The notes under the pieces were generated by a model. That model was not told the DNA's origin. It searched no databases and was given only the letters and a program-made list of their open reading frames with translations. The translations under genes were made by a program, and so were the position numbers. Of a stretch of DNA of 6,084 nucleotides, positions 4,268 to 6,084 are shown one piece after another (within the stretch, counting starts at the first letter, position 1; each line of letters opens with the position of its first letter). Source of the stretch: Bacillota bacterium (GTDB lineage Bacteria; Bacillota_H; UBA994; UBA5500); assembly GCA_012727835.1 (NCBI GenBank), contig JAAYGE010000035.1, forward strand, positions 1 through 6,084, written 5' to 3'.

Positions 4268-5878
4268 ATGGCAAGTTTGCTGTTGGTCTACGTTTTGCTG
4301 GCTCCGGTGGCCTTTGGAGTCCTTGATGCGTCCAGCCGTTCCCGCTGGTTTAGCATTGCGGGTAGCGTCAGTTCCCTGTTAGCCATTGCTGGTTTGTGGT
4401 TAGAGGGGCAGCCAACGGTAATCTCTCTCCCCCTCCTACCGTTAAGTTACGGTTCCCAACCTGTTGGCTTATTGTTAGCCAGCGTCACCATTTTGGTTTG
4501 GCTCGCCATCAGCATCTTTTCTAGGCATTATCTGCGTTATGAACATAATAGTTCTCGCTTCATCCGTTTGTTGAGTTTTTCTGTGGCGGGTGCCATATCT
4601 TGTTTCCTAGCCCGTGATTTTTTGGCCTTCTTATTAGGATTTGAACTGGTATCCTTGGCCTCCCAAGGCCTAGTGGGCCACCACTCCCATCTGGAGACCC
4701 AACAGGCGGCCCGTTTATATCAGCGCTTAGGCCATCTGAGTGGCGTGATATTGATAGGTGGCTTGGCAATTCTGGCCTGGCAGGTGAACTCCTTAGATTA
4801 CGCCCAGCTAAACGGCATACCACTGGGAATATCTCTACTACTAAGCATTGGATTTGCCATCAAGGCGGGGGCTTTCCCCCTACATTTTTGGCTCCCTAAG
4901 GCCCACCCGGTAGCACCTTCCCCGGCAAGCGCTTTACTGTCGGGGATTTTGATCAAGACGGGGGCCTACGGCATACTGCAGGTGGCATCGCTGACGGCCG
5001 CCCCGGCAACCTTTGGACTAATTTTGCTGGTAATAGCGCTCATCACCATGGGGCTAGGCGTAGTCATGGCTCTCTTACAGCATGATGCCAAACGGATGCT
5101 GGCCTACCATAGTGTGAGCCAGATGGGCTATATTTTGCTGGGTATCGCGCTGTGGGCTTTTGAGCACAATGCCTTAGGCCTGGGGGGTGCCGTTTTCCAC
5201 ATGATTAACCATGCGGTCTTTAAATCGGCCCTCTTCCTTATTTGCGGTTCGGCTATGCTGGCGGCGAATACCACCGATATTTACCGTTTAGGTTGGCTGC
5301 ACCAGGTGTTTGGCCTAGCTACTCCCCTAGTCCTACTACCGGCTTTAGGAATAGCGGGCATACCCGGCTTTAACGGCTATATCAGTAAAACCGTATTGCA
5401 TAGCGCTTTGGCCAGTTCTAAACTACCGCCTATTCTCTATCGCATCAGCGACTTGGTATATATTGTGGTGGCCTTCGGTACTGTTTGCTCTTTTACCAAG
5501 TTCAGTTGGTTCCTGTTTTTCGCCGACCGCAAGGGTGAAGATGAGGCCCACCAGCCAGCGGCTAAGGTGGAGGTCTTAGGCATTGGCCTGCTTTCTATAG
5601 TCGCATTGTTGCTAGGTCTATTCCCCCAGCCGGTGCTTGACGCCCTGGCTAGTGAATTGACTACACTGGGTGCTCCTTTGCCTCCCTATTTAGATCTGTT
5701 TAGCGGCCATGCGCTGCAAAGCGCCTGGTTAACGCTGGGCGGTGGTTTAGTTCTCTACTGCCTTTGCTACTATACGGGACTCTTTCATCCACATGCTGCG
5801 CCCCTCTTCTCGTGGAACTCTTTGTTGAAGCTGGTTAAACCGGCTTCGAAAGCAGGAGAAGTAAATCACTCTAAATAG
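4268..5878 (+). CDS. Proton-translocating membrane subunit of the NuoL/NuoM/HyfB/MrpD family
   Basis: A 536-residue integral membrane protein with roughly 13-14 hydrophobic helices and the complete Proton_antipo_M core. Conserved charged residues of the ion channel are visible: E126 in helix 5 (LLGFELVSL), K199 (GFAIKAGAFPLHFWLP), K230 (GILIKTGAYGI), H311/H315 and K319 (HMINHAVFKSALF), and K411 (SFTKFSW) at about the place of the helix-12 charge. The signature HFWLPKAHPVAPSPASALLSG is intact. Relatives pump H+ or Na+ as parts of complex I, group 4 hydrogenases, Mrp antiporters or DabB. Here the gene has its own promoter, a good AGGAGG (4254-4259, 8 nt before ATG) and a terminator-like hairpin, with no partner subunit beside it. 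The C-terminus lacks the long lateral helix expected of NuoL (about 610 residues), so HyfB/NuoM/MrpD-like length fits better. The subfamily cannot be settled by eye. Confidence 0.92.
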   Translation: MASLLLVYVLLAPVAFGVLDASSRSRWFSIAGSVSSLLAIAGLWLEGQPTVISLPLLPLSYGSQPVGLLLASVTILVWLAISIFSRHYLRYEHNSSRFIRLLSFSVAGAISCFLARDFLAFLLGFELVSLASQGLVGHHSHLETQQAARLYQRLGHLSGVILIGGLAILAWQVNSLDYAQLNGIPLGISLLLSIGFAIKAGAFPLHFWLPKAHPVAPSPASALLSGILIKTGAYGILQVASLTAAPATFGLILLVIALITMGLGVVMALLQHDAKRMLAYHSVSQMGYILLGIALWAFEHNALGLGGAVFHMINHAVFKSALFLICGSAMLAANTTDIYRLGWLHQVFGLATPLVLLPALGIAGIPGFNGYISKTVLHSALASSKLPPILYRISDLVYIVVAFGTVCSFTKFSWFLFFADRKGEDEAHQPAAKVEVLGIGLLSIVALLLGLFPQPVLDALASELTTLGAPLPPYLDLFSGHALQSAWLTLGGGLVLYCLCYYTGLFHPHAAPLFSWNSLLKLVKPASKAGEVNHSK

Positions 5879-5888
5879 GGACAAGAAA

Positions 5889-5940
5889 AGGGCGTGTCGC
5901 AAAACGTTTCTTGTAAACGTGGCGCAACGCGCCCTGTTTT
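5889..5940 (+). terminator. Long imperfect hairpin after the membrane subunit gene, probable terminator
   Basis: Arms 5889-5909 and 5915-5935 (21 nt each) pair at all but four positions, allowing one G-U; AGGGCG/CGCCCT closes the base and ACGTTT/AAACGT the top, with a CTTGT loop. TGTTTTCTGTT follows. It starts 11 nt after the stop codon. Confidence 0.65.
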
Positions 5941-5943
5941 CTG

Positions 5944-5993
5944 TTCTGGTAGGCAAAAACTGCCTGTTATTCGGCAGTTTCTTAGTACCAGAG
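5944..5993. repeat. Second two-tier inverted repeat downstream of the membrane subunit gene
   Basis: TCTGGTA (5945-5951) pairs with TACCAGA (5986-5992), and inside it AAACTGCC (5957-5964) pairs with GGCAGTTT (5973-5980), separated by a symmetric 5/5 internal loop. No clean T tract follows on either strand. It may be a backup terminator, an RNA-stabilising 3' structure or a protein site. Confidence 0.45.
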
Positions 5994-6012
5994 CTGGTTT
6001 TGGACACAACAA

Positions 6013-6049
6013 ATAGGGGGATGGTCTTTCCCCCTATGGGTATTCCCAT
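6013..6049 (-). terminator. Third hairpin near the right edge, possibly terminating a minus-strand gene beyond the window
   Basis: ATAGGGGGA (6013-6021) pairs exactly with TCCCCCTAT (6029-6037). On the minus strand it is followed by TTGTTGTG, a weak U-rich tail. An overlapping small hairpin, ATGGG (6036-6040) with CCCAT (6045-6049) and a TATT loop, shares two bases with the main stem. No ORF is visible to the right of 5878. Confidence 0.35.
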
Positions 6050-6084
6050 TGTTTGGTTATGCTACTCTAGCAACATGCAAGTAC

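Noticed and set aside
4179..4382. Plus-strand ORF of 67 codons across the start of the membrane subunit gene
   Set aside because: It has no ribosome binding site, overlaps the well-supported start at 4268 in another frame, begins inside the predicted promoter and resembles no family.
4268..5878. Assignment as DabB of the DabAB inorganic carbon pump
   Set aside because: No DabA (DUF2309) gene adjoins, and terminator-like structures follow directly. The sequence also fits HyfB/NuoM/MrpD types.
5747..6049. Minus-strand ORF of 100 codons over the end of the membrane subunit gene
   Set aside because: It crosses all three hairpins and the antisense of a clear coding region; composition and lack of a start signal argue against it.

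Overview
The window looks like chromosomal DNA of an anaerobic Gram-positive member of the Clostridia. A Peptococcaceae-like relative of Desulfotomaculum is my best guess. This rests on strong AGGAGG ribosome binding sites, some GTG starts, U-tailed GC-rich terminators, a DUF1540 protein, a double zinc-ribbon protein, a dicluster ferredoxin-like protein and a bacteriohemerythrin. The genus is inference; no rRNA or other marker gene is present.

Layout, left to right. (1) Positions 1-442, minus strand: the first 147 codons of a 4Fe-4S protein, preceded by a TATAAT box and a CRP/FNR-type palindrome at the usual activator distance. (2) Positions 562-840, minus: a DUF1540 metal-binding protein with its own terminator, divergent from (3) positions 1099-1389, plus: a small protein with two zinc ribbons. 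The two share a 258-bp promoter region that holds a nested palindrome and a repeated motif. (4) Positions 1431-3821, minus: an AbgB-like M20 amidohydrolase, then a bacteriohemerythrin, then an unrecognised 146-residue protein. The first two are probably co-transcribed. The third has a leader hairpin that covers its ribosome binding site. (5) Positions 3822-4267: a 446-bp gene-free interval. It holds an 11-bp hairpin, two abutting sequences that look like single CRISPR repeats of different classes (no spacers, no cas genes), an AT-rich stretch and two divergent promoters. (6) Positions 4268-5878, plus: a solitary NuoL/NuoM/HyfB/MrpD-type proton-translocating membrane subunit. (7) Positions 5879-6084: no gene, but three consecutive hairpins, the first of which is probably the terminator of (6).

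The genes do not form one pathway. A loose theme is anaerobic redox and metal handling: iron-sulfur protein, Cys-rich metal-binding proteins, di-iron O2-binding hemerythrin and an ion-pumping subunit. The most unusual stretch is 3930-4142. There the CRISPR-repeat-like pair sits between a possible minus-strand promoter and a hairpin, so it could be a relict array or a small repeat-derived RNA.
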